Source: a virus. Taken from it: DNA of 28,299 bases. Numbering within the stretch: position 1 is the stretch's first letter; each line of letters starts with the position of its first letter. The notes beneath the pieces were generated by a model that worked only from the letters and a program-made list of their open reading frames with translations, was not told where the DNA came from and made no database searches. The DNA lies in IMG/VR virus record IMGVR_UViG_3300033149_000908, positions 1-28,299 of that record; one strand, written 5' to 3'. Shown piece after piece: positions 6,471 through 15,596 of the stretch. Made by a program: the position numbers and the translations under genes.

Positions 6471-8504
6471 ATGGCAGTTGTATCCGTATCAGCACAGAAC
6501 AGTAGATTAACCGATATGGAATCCACTACTGGAATTGGCGATATTGGTGGTGGTACTGGTGCGGCGTTGGAAACCGATTTCAAATACCAATCAAGCAACT
6601 GTGTAGCTAGAAAAGGTGCTTCGGGACAAAGAGGTTTCTATTATATTAACGGAACTACAGATGATTTGAGCGGTGGTGGTACTTACACTACGGTTCTGTT
6701 TAAGTACATTTGTGCTACTCCCGGTCTTCTAGAGCTATCCACCTCTGGTAACGTTGGTTTAGAGTTGAGCATTGGAAGTGGAACTGGCGATCATTATGAT
6801 TATGATGTCCAGTTTGGCGACACTTATCCAGCTATTTCTAGTTTTTTGATTCTTCCGATTGATCCCAATATCGCTGGGTTTAGAGATAGAACCACGGGTA
6901 GTCCTGCCTTAGCTTCGGCAGATTATTACGGTATAGAGTACGACCAGACGGGCGTTTCTAAATCTCCAAACAATGGATTAGATGCTATAGATTTGGCTAT
7001 TGGTTTGACATTGGTTGGTGGAGATGGTGCAGATCCAGACGGTACTTGGCAAGATTTTTCAGACTTTGATTTCGGAACTACTACCAATAGGTTTGGATAT
7101 GTAAGGGAGTTGGATGGTATTTATTTTATGTACGGAACTTTACAGATAGGTTCTGCCACCGCAACAGTTTTCAACGATTCTGGACAGACTTTGACTTTTC
7201 CAGATGGATTATTCGCTCCGGGGTGGTCTGGCATAGGTATTGATTTGCAGAATGCCACAAACGATATAGATTTTTCCAACAGTACCTTTCTAGGGCAGGG
7301 AGATTCAACAACCTCAGATACTCGCCCCGTAATAACTGTTACAGGTACATCTGGGTCATTTTTAGCCACATCTTGTGTTTTTGACAACTTTGCAGACATA
7401 ACTATGACTTCTGCCGCAGAGTTGAATGGGTGCTTGCTTACTGGCCTTGCGTTGCTAACTTTGGGTGGCGGAACCTTGGATGGTTGCACTTTCAATACTG
7501 CCGATACTGCCAGTGGGGTGGCTTTAATAGATACATCAACATTAAACAATATACAGAATTGTTCATTTGACAATACTGGTGGAGTTGGTCATGCAATAGA
7601 GCTTGACACTACGGGAACTTATACTTTTAGCAATAACTCCTTTACTGGTTATGGTGCAGATGGAACAAATGATGCTGCTATTTATAACAATTCCGGTGGT
7701 GCTGTGACCATCAACATTACTAATGGTGGTGACACTCCGACCGTTAGAAATGGAGCCGGGGCTAGTACAACAATTAATAATGCGGTATCGGTTTCTATTT
7801 CTGGTGTTAGTGAGGGTACTTCTGTGCAGGTTATTGCAGATGCAACGGTTGGAAGTGTTACTGAGGGTGATGTTATTTCCGAAGGTTTAGCAGACAGTAC
7901 CGGATCGTTTTCATTTTCATTTAACTATGAAGGTGATATTGATGTTGTCGTTCGCTGCCGCAATCAGGGTTTTCCAACTGCTGGTATTGCGGAATCTAAC
8001 GGTGGTGGTACTTTTGCAGATGAAACAACGGCAAACAACAGTAGTGCGGTAAATGATATTACACTACTTCCCGCCATTTCCCCGGTCAGTGGTGACGGTT
8101 ATAATTGGGGGCATGGCGAAAAGTTTAATCAGTTGAAGTTGGACATTTCTACCGCCGGTGGTGCTGGAGTGGCTAGTCTAACTTGGGAATATTGGAATGG
8201 TAGTGCGTGGACAGCGGTAAGCAATTTATCTGATGGTACAAATAGCTATCAAAACACTGGACCAAACATAGTTTCATGGGACGCTCCTTCGGGGTGGGCT
8301 ACAACCTCGGTTAATTCCCAAGGACCATATTATTACATTAGGGCAAGACAAAATTCTGCCACTGTTCCGGGGGCTCAACCTTTGGGAAGGAAAGTTAAAC
8401 TGGATGTGACAAGATATTTGCCATTTACACAGAATAACACGATAACTAATAGTGGACTCAGTGTTGTGGCGGTATGGATCGAAGATACTATTTCAACTTT
8501 TTAG
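6471..8504 (+). CDS. Large beta-helix fibre/adhesin-like structural protein
   Basis: A 677-residue Gly/Thr/Ser/Asn-rich protein with no recognisable catalytic motif. Residues ~240-440 have the short repeating turns of a right-handed parallel beta-helix (for example IDFSNSTFLGQG, NGCLLTGLALLTLGGGTLDG, IQNCSFDNTGG). Residues ~530-650 form a jelly-roll-like module marked by LTWEYWNGSAWTAVSN and GPYYYIRARQNS, a pattern seen in phage fibre proteins. The C-terminus (RYLPFTQNNTITNSGLSVV) shares a motif with the next gene's product. Its placement straight after the capsid gene, with its own octamer and a weak GAGAG ribosome site, suggests a virion surface protein: a head, neck or tail fibre. Which structure it attaches to cannot be read from the sequence. 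Confidence 0.7.
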   Translation: MAVVSVSAQNSRLTDMESTTGIGDIGGGTGAALETDFKYQSSNCVARKGASGQRGFYYINGTTDDLSGGGTYTTVLFKYICATPGLLELSTSGNVGLELSIGSGTGDHYDYDVQFGDTYPAISSFLILPIDPNIAGFRDRTTGSPALASADYYGIEYDQTGVSKSPNNGLDAIDLAIGLTLVGGDGADPDGTWQDFSDFDFGTTTNRFGYVRELDGIYFMYGTLQIGSATATVFNDSGQTLTFPDGLFAPGWSGIGIDLQNATNDIDFSNSTFLGQGDSTTSDTRPVITVTGTSGSFLATSCVFDNFADITMTSAAELNGCLLTGLALLTLGGGTLDGCTFNTADTASGVALIDTSTLNNIQNCSFDNTGGVGHAIELDTTGTYTFSNNSFTGYGADGTNDAAIYNNSGGAVTINITNGGDTPTVRNGAGASTTINNAVSVSISGVSEGTSVQVIADATVGSVTEGDVISEGLADSTGSFSFSFNYEGDIDVVVRCRNQGFPTAGIAESNGGGTFADETTANNSSAVNDITLLPAISPVSGDGYNWGHGEKFNQLKLDISTAGGAGVASLTWEYWNGSAWTAVSNLSDGTNSYQNTGPNIVSWDAPSGWATTSVNSQGPYYYIRARQNSATVPGAQPLGRKVKLDVTRYLPFTQNNTITNSGLSVVAVWIEDTISTF

Positions 8505-8510
8505 TCTTTT

Positions 8511-8518
8511 TTGTGTAT
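8511..8518 (+). promoter_or_regulatory. Putative late promoter octamer TTGTGTAT, copy 4 (fibre-neck operon)
   Basis: Exact octamer six bases after the preceding stop and 47 bases before the ATG at 8566, after a T-rich run. No other copy is seen until 19781, so it may drive about 11 kb of fibre and neck genes. Confidence 0.6.
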
Positions 8519-8565
8519 TACAACTAGGCTGATGAACCAACCATAAATTTCTTAGGAGTTAAATA

Positions 8566-11115
8566 ATGAGTTCAATATCTATTCTCGGAGGGGATTTTGA
8601 AATCCTTTTTGATGATGAAAACAACCAAAACGGTGGATCTAACGCCGTAGCGGGTATGAGAACTGTTCGTCATACGGGCAGTAGCGAAACCGTATACACT
8701 ACAAATCAACTTTATTCTGCTGTTGCAGATGCGGCTGACGAATTCGTTGCAATGGGTTTTAGGAATCCAATGCTTCCCGTTACGCCAAATGCTTACACGA
8801 TGGAAAATCAATATTTTATTCCTCGTAGCTCTACTCAGTATCTCAAAGAAGGTGCTATTACCGCAGACTGGAGTTTGACTGGAACCGTTGCTGGTGACGG
8901 TGTTGTTAAAGTGGCTTACACTGGGGGCACGAATTTTGTTTCCACTGATATTGGTCGTCAGGTTATTCAAGCTACCACAACTCACAGCGGTACTTTGCTT
9001 GACTTTGACCGAGATCAAGATGGCACGACTGTCGCTTGGATTCGTCCAGACGATCCTGCGACTGATACCTTTTCTGGAACCGATTCGATTTCCGTGACTG
9101 CCGATGGTGGTGCGGGTGCTTCTACCTCGTCTACAGCGGGTGTGAATGGTGAACATGTGTTCTCCGCTATTCAGGCTATTGGTAGCGTTCCTACCGCTAC
9201 AGAGGTTTATCTTATCCAGAATCGTGAAAAGGTACAAGGCTGGGGCCAAAGTGACACCTTCCAATGGTGGGCAACTGATGCAGATGCCTCTCTTGGTATT
9301 ATCTCGATTCTGATTCAGGTCAAAGATAGTGGAACTTTGATTGCAGATGGTGACGTTGAGGTTTTTGCTCGTCGATACACTGCTCTGTATGATAACTTCC
9401 GTCTTAACGTTGCTGGTGGTGGTTTCTCCGCTCTGCCTCTTGCTTCTGCTCCAGATATTAACAATACTACTGGATACAGTAATAGTGGTACGCTTACTTC
9501 CGTTACTGGAACGCCAACCGTTGGTAATGCGGTTTATGTTGGTGCTACATTTGCTACAGCTACAGCCAAGGGCGTTGTGACTGCGGGTGATGCAACTAAC
9601 TTTGATTATTATCTAATCGGTGACTTGACAGATCTTGGTAGCACAACAGCGGTCAAGGGTTATGACTTTGATGCCGCTGCTGATGATGGTTTCCTAGCTA
9701 CCACTGGTACAATCGGAACAACAAGCGGTGGACCGGCTGATGCTACTGCTGGAGAGGGTGGTACAGTTACAATCACGCTTGATCACACCGATGTCGATCA
9801 TGATGGCAATGGTACTCCAGAACCTTATTCGATTACAGTTGATTGTCAAGGAGATGTGGCAATTGCAAAAGTGTACGAACGTATCAAGTACGTTACTCGT
9901 CGCGGTCAAGACAATAGCTTCTGGGATACTAACTCTTCGAACATGCCCGGAGAAACGTACCGAGGTCTTGATACCTTTGTAGAATTCGATGGTGCCGTTG
10001 GCGGTGCTATGACTGATGGTGAGAACGTTACTGGTCAGAACGGTTATACTGCACGATTGGCTGGTTATTCAACCAGTACCGCTTGGGCTAGTGCAGCAGA
10101 CTATATCACACTTTCTGACAGTCAAACATCTTTGGATTCCATTATCGACAACGATACGATTTCTGGTGTGACTAGTGGTAATACCGTTGAAGCTCGTACT
10201 GTTGCTGGTGGTGGTAGTTACGGTATTATTACCTTTACTTCGCCTAAAGCGTCTCCATTTGGTACGTTTACGGGTAGTCAGATCTTTGGTGCTCGTGGTG
10301 TTGCGTTTATCAATCCTGATTCTGCTGATGTTCAGAACTATATTTTAGTTACCAATACCGCTGCTTTGGATAGAATTCTTGTTGCAAGAGACACGGGAAC
10401 TAGCGGTGTTATCGACAAAGATCAGTTTGGAGGTATGACCGCTGCATCGGCTGGAGACACCAGTATTACTATTGGAGATGGATCTCTCAACGAGCAAGTT
10501 CCTCAGTCTGGTTATATTAGGGTTGTTGATACCGATCCTGCGTTGTCTCGACTAGGGAACACGGATACTCAGCAAGAGCATAAGTATGAGTATAGCTCGC
10601 GAGATGCTTCTACTGGTGTGTTTACTCTTACTGCCGTTACAGATGCCGCTGGTACATGTAATACGGGAAGTAATAACACTACTTTAGTTGGCAATGCGAC
10701 ATCTTGGTCTAGCGGTGGTACTCCTGTTCAGGTTGGTATGCTGGTTAGAAATGTTACCTCTGGTGGAGTATGGGAGGTTGTTTCGGTGGATAGCGACACT
10801 CAGCTAACTATTAATAAGCTGTATGGTCCCGCCGCTGGTGGTGATGATTGGAACGATGGTGTAGATGATTATGAAATTAATCGAGTTATTACAGCCTATA
10901 CAACCGATGATGATGCTTATGACTTGATTCTTGATGTCGAAGCTAGTACAACATCCGTTTCCAACACGTTCACGAAAACACTCTCTGCTAACTTTGGTGT
11001 TGTTGTGAATGTTCGTCAAGGTAAAGTTATTTTGCCATTTACTCTGAATCAAACTCAGGGTGATGGAAGCACTACTGTTACGGTTGTACGTCAGCCCGAC
11101 AATATTGCTACATAG
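8566..11115 (+). CDS. Large beta-rich virion structural protein
   Basis: An 849-residue Gly/Thr/Asp-rich protein with AGGAG well spaced before the ATG. It is built of beta-strand repeats interrupted by acidic loops that could bind calcium (for instance DFDRDQDG and DHTDVDHDGNGTPEP). The N-terminal region (FRNPMLPVTPNAYTMENQYF) is distinct and may be the attachment part. The C-terminal end (ILPFTLNQTQGDGSTTVTVV) aligns without gaps to the end of the 677-residue protein encoded upstream, pointing to a common assembly or docking element. No enzyme motif was found. The likely role is a capsid-, neck- or tail-attached structural or adhesion protein; the family was not recognised with certainty. 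Confidence 0.65.
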   Translation: MSSISILGGDFEILFDDENNQNGGSNAVAGMRTVRHTGSSETVYTTNQLYSAVADAADEFVAMGFRNPMLPVTPNAYTMENQYFIPRSSTQYLKEGAITADWSLTGTVAGDGVVKVAYTGGTNFVSTDIGRQVIQATTTHSGTLLDFDRDQDGTTVAWIRPDDPATDTFSGTDSISVTADGGAGASTSSTAGVNGEHVFSAIQAIGSVPTATEVYLIQNREKVQGWGQSDTFQWWATDADASLGIISILIQVKDSGTLIADGDVEVFARRYTALYDNFRLNVAGGGFSALPLASAPDINNTTGYSNSGTLTSVTGTPTVGNAVYVGATFATATAKGVVTAGDATNFDYYLIGDLTDLGSTTAVKGYDFDAAADDGFLATTGTIGTTSGGPADATAGEGGTVTITLDHTDVDHDGNGTPEPYSITVDCQGDVAIAKVYERIKYVTRRGQDNSFWDTNSSNMPGETYRGLDTFVEFDGAVGGAMTDGENVTGQNGYTARLAGYSTSTAWASAADYITLSDSQTSLDSIIDNDTISGVTSGNTVEARTVAGGGSYGIITFTSPKASPFGTFTGSQIFGARGVAFINPDSADVQNYILVTNTAALDRILVARDTGTSGVIDKDQFGGMTAASAGDTSITIGDGSLNEQVPQSGYIRVVDTDPALSRLGNTDTQQEHKYEYSSRDASTGVFTLTAVTDAAGTCNTGSNNTTLVGNATSWSSGGTPVQVGMLVRNVTSGGVWEVVSVDSDTQLTINKLYGPAAGGDDWNDGVDDYEINRVITAYTTDDDAYDLILDVEASTTSVSNTFTKTLSANFGVVVNVRQGKVILPFTLNQTQGDGSTTVTVVRQPDNIAT

Positions 11116-11150
11116 TTTTTAGTTTAGAAAAGAAAATAAGGAAGGATAAA

Positions 11151-11693
11151 ATGAGAGATAGCAATAAAGGAAAAGAGGGTTTAGACTCTCTAAGAATAAA
11201 TGGTTCAAAATTAGACAATCTACCGCTCGGCCAAGGCGAAAAGGCTAAGGAAGGGCTGGTAGATTTTCTTAAAACTGACAAGGAAACAAAAGTAAACAAC
11301 ATCAATGCAAAATACCCAAAGGTTAGTGAAGAGTATATTCGTGGCACATTAAAAGAGCTAAATACAAATATCAAACGTGTTAAGAATATGAAGAAAGACT
11401 TACAGGGTAATATCTCTGAGTATAGAGCGTTGATTACTGAGGGTCGCTTTAGAGATGTTCAAATTGAACAACTTAATAAGGACAATCCAGAAGACGCAGA
11501 AAAAATTAAACAACTATTAAAGCAATATCCGCCGTACAATATACAAGCTCTTGAAGAACAAATAGAACAATTCGAGCAGTCAATAGAAAGATGTGATTCC
11601 GTAATAGAACAAGAGTATAAATCTATTGCGGAGTTCACTAAAAACTTGGCACTTGTTCAACAGAGGGATCGTGAGCTTAAAGCAATAAAGTAG
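11151..11693 (+). CDS. Coiled-coil protein of unknown function
   Basis: A 180-residue, very charged and mostly helical protein with a good AAGGAAGGA site. Residues ~55-105 (VSEEYIRGTLKELNTNIKRV and onward) and ~125-175 (ALEEQIEQFEQSIERCDSVI) read as two amphipathic helices separated by a Pro-rich turn (KQYPPYN), suggesting a helical hairpin or long coiled coil. It lacks a signal peptide or membrane segment. Flanked by two large fibre-like genes and only seven bases upstream of the next, it could be a fibre chaperone, an assembly factor or a connector rod. Its name should stay hypothetical. Confidence 0.6.
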   Translation: MRDSNKGKEGLDSLRINGSKLDNLPLGQGEKAKEGLVDFLKTDKETKVNNINAKYPKVSEEYIRGTLKELNTNIKRVKNMKKDLQGNISEYRALITEGRFRDVQIEQLNKDNPEDAEKIKQLLKQYPPYNIQALEEQIEQFEQSIERCDSVIEQEYKSIAEFTKNLALVQQRDRELKAIK

Positions 11694-11700
11694 GATTTCT

Positions 11701-14649
11701 ATGACAACCAGAGATGATGTAAATGCAGACTATCAGCCATCCCCAAGGGTGGTAGAAGTATCTGCTCCGTCTACAGAGTTAACGGTGCAGGATCTTGTAG
11801 ACACATTAAGAATATCGGAAGAGGGGTTTGCAGAAGGTTTAGCATTTGACAAACTAATTGATGCTGCTGGCAAGGAAGATCTTGGCGGTGGTGTTTTGGT
11901 TGGCATCACCGCAAACCTTCAAGACGCTCAAGTAGCATTTGAAGCAAGAAGAACGCCCGCAGAAACAGGAACCGTTACTACTGGTAGCGGTGCCGGTACT
12001 AATGGTCTACAAACTTTTGAAGATGCTGCTGCTGATTTTGTGACAGCCGGTGTAGCCAGAGGCTCGCTCGTAATTAACTTTACAGATAATAGTATTGCAG
12101 ATGTTTATGAAGTTGTCAACGCAACCACTTTAACCACTAGAACACTTGTTAATGGATCGAGCAATAGTTTTGATATAGCCGACGATTATCAAGTATTTAA
12201 CATTATTCAGTGCAATATTAGTGGTGGCAACCTAGTAGCCGAGGATGATCTAGGGGCACAGCTTTCGCCCGTAGTTCCGACCGCATTTACTCAAATCGTC
12301 CGAACTGCTTCTTCTTCTGCTACACTTTCAGAATCGCAAGATATTCAGTTTGCCAGTTTCAATGGCGGTGTAACCGTTGATACTACAGGCGGAACTTCTG
12401 GAACTGCTTTTCCAACGGGTACATCTAGACAGCCTGTTGATAATTTTACAGATGCTCTGAATATAGCTTCTAGTCGTGGTTTGGATAAATTCTTCATCAT
12501 TGGTAACTGCACTCTTAGCAGCTTAACTTTTGATAGTTATGTATTTGAAGGACAGTCTACATCAAGAACAACAATCACTATTGATGCTAGTGCAAGTGTA
12601 ATTGCTAGTGAGTTTACAAACTGTACGGTTACTGGCACTTTAGATGGTAATTCTGTTATTGAAAACGGGGTTGCATTGAATCTCGACTTTGTTGATGGGG
12701 TTGTTAGAAATAGCGGTATAGTTGGAGAGGTTAGTCTTAGTGGGTCTAGCACATTGCAATTACTGGACTGCTATGAAGGATCTCAAACAAGACCTTATAT
12801 CAACTTTAATGGGTCTGGTACGGGGTTAATTGTTACCAACTTTAATGGTGCTATTGGCCTTAGAAACAAATCGGGTGCAGACTCGGCATTTCTTGATATG
12901 TCTAGTGGTGATATCGAGATTGATAACGATGTTACTAATGGCACAATCACTCTGCGAGGCGTAGCAAAATGGAATAATAAGTTTGATTATTCTGGTGGTG
13001 CTACGATTGTTGATGAAACCATCTTTACTCGCGTTGATGAAACTCATGGTCAGATTATTCGATCTGTATTCTTAGATGGAACGGCGGCCAGTAATGGAAA
13101 TGGTTATCAACAAGCTCCATTCGACAATTGGGCCGATGCGATTGTTGCCGTTGATGACAGATCCTTAAGTAACATCGTCCTAAAGGGTGACGTTACGATG
13201 GATAGAGATATATCTGATCTTACTATTAAAGGTTTGAACCTACCCTTTGTTACTTTGACTGGTTTTAAAATTGATAGATGTAACTTTGAAGAATGTGTAA
13301 TATTGGGAGCACAGGGGGCTGCCGCTGATGCTACCGACATCCAATTTTTCGAAACCTGTGGTATTTTGAACGTTACTAATTTTAATGGTTCTGCTAATGG
13401 TTGTGCTTTAGCGGGAACTATATCCATAGCAGATAGTGCTAATTGCATTATGAACGATGCAACAGAATTAAATCCAGCCCTTGGTCCGATAGTGATTGAT
13501 TTTCAGGCTGGCGGCGGGAGTGGAAGTCAGGTAGCTCTAGAAAATGCCGCTGGGGAATATGTAATTAGAAATATGGATCATCCAGACGATAGATTTATAG
13601 CCAATTTTACTGCTGGACAAATTACTATAGAGAGTAGTTGTACGGCGGGAACGGTTAGTTTACATGGTATTGGGGATTGGGAAAATGCGTCCACCTACTC
13701 TGGAACTACGGTAGTTACGGATGATCTTGTATCCCCTCAACAAACTCAATACGCCGCATATAACGGTGCGGTTTGGCTTGATCCTTTAGTTGGAAACTCT
13801 GGTACTGGTTATCCTCTTGGAACGACACAATTCCCAGTTGACAATGATGCCGACGCTGACACTATTGCTGGTAATCTAGGATTTTTAGAAATTCGTCTTG
13901 TTCACAGTGCCACCCTGACTTCAAATCACACAGATAAAAAGTTCTTTGGTCGCAGTCCTCGGACAACCCAATTAACCATTGACCCCGGTGCTACGCTGAG
14001 TGGTTGTGAATTTGAAAATCTTCTATTAACTGGCACTATTTCTGGAGGAACATACATTACCCAGTGTGCCATAAAAAATGTTTCTGGTCTACAGGGGCAT
14101 TTTGAACAATGTGTAATCAGAGAAGGAACCAATACGCTGTCTGGTGCTAGTATAGGTATGTTTAACAAGTGTGTTGCTGTTTCTGCGACGGGGCCGGGGT
14201 CGGATATTCCAATTGTAGATTGTAATGGTGCAGGGTCTAATGTCGCATTTAGGGGGCTTATTGGAGAATTGAAAATAACCAATAAAACCGGCCCAGAACC
14301 AATGTCCATCGCGTTGAATGGGGCGAGGGTAGAATTAGATGCAACCGTTACCGATGGTAGTATTCGTGTATTTGGTGTCGGAGAACTAATAGATAATTCG
14401 GGGGGAACTGCTGTTGTAGATAGAGATGAGCTTGTTAGTCCTGAATATGTGATGGAGGATGTGTGGCAGGCTGCTGCGGCATCGTTTGATGATGTTAACT
14501 CAATGGGTAGCATAATGAATGATGTTTTGGCTATGGCTTCTGGTAAAATAGTTGAAAGTCCATCTGGTACATTTACATTTTATGACAGGGATAATACAAC
14601 CCCTAGATTCGTGCTGACTAAAGCTGGCAGTGAAAGGACACGAAGCTAA
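11701..14649 (+). CDS. Modular beta-helix fibre protein with three related modules
   Basis: A 982-residue fibre-like protein. After an N-terminal ~210 residues, three modules of roughly 235 residues start near residues 213, 449 and 681. Each opens with a segment of the form (V/F)xxD..xGxxGxxxPxGTxxxPVDNxxDA (for example GTSRQPVDNFTDALNIA and GTTQFPVDNDADADTIAG; the middle copy is QAPFDNWADAIVAV) and continues as a beta-helix of short turns with buried Asn/Cys. Each module ends with a similar strand set (GTITLRGVAKW, GTVSLHGIGDW, GSIRVFGVGEL). The C-terminal ~55 residues (GTFTFYDRDNTTPRFVLTKA) look like a conserved small domain that may fold or attach the fibre. No glycosidase motif was seen, but beta-helix depolymerases cannot be excluded. 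The stop overlaps the next start (TAATG). Confidence 0.7.
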   Translation: MTTRDDVNADYQPSPRVVEVSAPSTELTVQDLVDTLRISEEGFAEGLAFDKLIDAAGKEDLGGGVLVGITANLQDAQVAFEARRTPAETGTVTTGSGAGTNGLQTFEDAAADFVTAGVARGSLVINFTDNSIADVYEVVNATTLTTRTLVNGSSNSFDIADDYQVFNIIQCNISGGNLVAEDDLGAQLSPVVPTAFTQIVRTASSSATLSESQDIQFASFNGGVTVDTTGGTSGTAFPTGTSRQPVDNFTDALNIASSRGLDKFFIIGNCTLSSLTFDSYVFEGQSTSRTTITIDASASVIASEFTNCTVTGTLDGNSVIENGVALNLDFVDGVVRNSGIVGEVSLSGSSTLQLLDCYEGSQTRPYINFNGSGTGLIVTNFNGAIGLRNKSGADSAFLDMSSGDIEIDNDVTNGTITLRGVAKWNNKFDYSGGATIVDETIFTRVDETHGQIIRSVFLDGTAASNGNGYQQAPFDNWADAIVAVDDRSLSNIVLKGDVTMDRDISDLTIKGLNLPFVTLTGFKIDRCNFEECVILGAQGAAADATDIQFFETCGILNVTNFNGSANGCALAGTISIADSANCIMNDATELNPALGPIVIDFQAGGGSGSQVALENAAGEYVIRNMDHPDDRFIANFTAGQITIESSCTAGTVSLHGIGDWENASTYSGTTVVTDDLVSPQQTQYAAYNGAVWLDPLVGNSGTGYPLGTTQFPVDNDADADTIAGNLGFLEIRLVHSATLTSNHTDKKFFGRSPRTTQLTIDPGATLSGCEFENLLLTGTISGGTYITQCAIKNVSGLQGHFEQCVIREGTNTLSGASIGMFNKCVAVSATGPGSDIPIVDCNGAGSNVAFRGLIGELKITNKTGPEPMSIALNGARVELDATVTDGSIRVFGVGELIDNSGGTAVVDRDELVSPEYVMEDVWQAAAASFDDVNSMGSIMNDVLAMASGKIVESPSGTFTFYDRDNTTPRFVLTKAGSERTRS

Positions 14650-14831
14650 TGACAGCCGACTTGCAAGCAATATCGACTTTTGGGTGGTTTCCATCTGCCC
14701 CAGTCACAGACGACCTTACGTTAGTATCCACTTTCGGATGGTTTGGCTTTGAGGACATTGTAGCCAATCCCGACATTATACAGTTTATGTTACATATAAA
14801 TAGAATGGTAGAATTAGACCTCTTTAGATAG
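14649..14831 (+). CDS. Tiny protein with duplicated STFGWF and C-terminal INR motif
   Basis: A 60-residue protein whose ATG overlaps the stop of the fibre gene (TAATG), implying translational coupling. It carries the hexapeptide STFGWF twice, 18 residues apart, followed by a C-terminus LHINRMVELDLFR. The same pattern, L-x-I-N-R-x-x-E then alternating hydrophobic residues and a final Arg, ends the 71-residue protein encoded 765 bases downstream. Alternation of hydrophobic and polar residues suggests a beta-strand. Function unknown; a fibre tip, cap or attachment peptide is possible. Confidence 0.6.
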   Translation: MTADLQAISTFGWFPSAPVTDDLTLVSTFGWFGFEDIVANPDIIQFMLHINRMVELDLFR

Positions 14832-14840
14832 GATTAAAAA

Positions 14841-15596
14841 ATGGCAGACAATGTACCAATTACCCCCGGAGCGGGTGCAAATATTGCAGCAGATGAAATT
14901 TTAGGCGTGAAGTATCCACGTTCTAAGATGGTTGTTGGTGCAGATGGCGTCAATGATGGGGACGTTTCTGATGCCAACCCTGTACCAATGAAAATTCGTG
15001 GTGACGAGTTTTCCTCCGGTGCTACCAAGTATGACGCCAAAGTGACCTCTGATGGTGAGCTTGCAACCACATCAACAGAGCGTGAGCGTAATGTTTATGC
15101 TGTGTACCATGATGATAGCGTTGGCACCGGCGATACTGATTTTGTTTTGATAGACAAAGACGACACTACAAACTTCCCGCATAGCGAAACCGGAAGAATA
15201 GACATTTCTGCTATCAATTTACATTTGGCCCAATCTTCTGCGAACCCAGATGGTGAGTTTATCATGGGTGTCATTACTAGAATTGATGGCGTGGACGCAG
15301 ATATATGCTGGGCTTTTGGGCTTGATTTTAACCTGCCCTCAAATACAGATATTAGAGAAGATTTCAACTTTGCTCCAAGTCAGTTGAAGTTTGAAGTGGA
15401 TAGTGGTGACACGACTAGAATTATTACCAACTATAAATCGCTCAATGATGCCGCTTTTAATACTGCAACTCCCATGCCTAGTCCGAGAGGTGCTGCTACA
15501 GTAACTCCCGCCGTTGGGGATGTTGTGTGTAGACTAACTAATAGTAGTGGTGTATTAAGACTCTTTCTTGGCGTTATGTATCATGGAGAGCCCTAA
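14841..15596 (+). CDS. Fibre-associated structural protein
   Basis: A 251-residue protein. The N-terminal ~50 residues (PITPGAGANIAADEILGVKY, then KMVVGADGVNDGDVSDANPV) match a pattern that recurs at the start of phage tail-fibre or minor virion proteins and probably serves as an attachment segment. The rest is predicted beta-sandwich ending in VLRLFLGVMYHGEP. It lies between two tiny genes that share a C-terminal motif and overlaps the downstream one by a single base (TAATG). No enzyme signature was found. The role is inferred from the N-terminal pattern and context. Confidence 0.6.
   Translation: MADNVPITPGAGANIAADEILGVKYPRSKMVVGADGVNDGDVSDANPVPMKIRGDEFSSGATKYDAKVTSDGELATTSTERERNVYAVYHDDSVGTGDTDFVLIDKDDTTNFPHSETGRIDISAINLHLAQSSANPDGEFIMGVITRIDGVDADICWAFGLDFNLPSNTDIREDFNFAPSQLKFEVDSGDTTRIITNYKSLNDAAFNTATPMPSPRGAATVTPAVGDVVCRLTNSSGVLRLFLGVMYHGEP

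Noticed and set aside
8572-9264. 230-codon antisense frame opposite the 849-residue protein
   Set aside because: No ribosome binding site or recognisable product; fully inside a well-supported sense gene, as are the antisense frames at 13926-14513 and 19955-20680.
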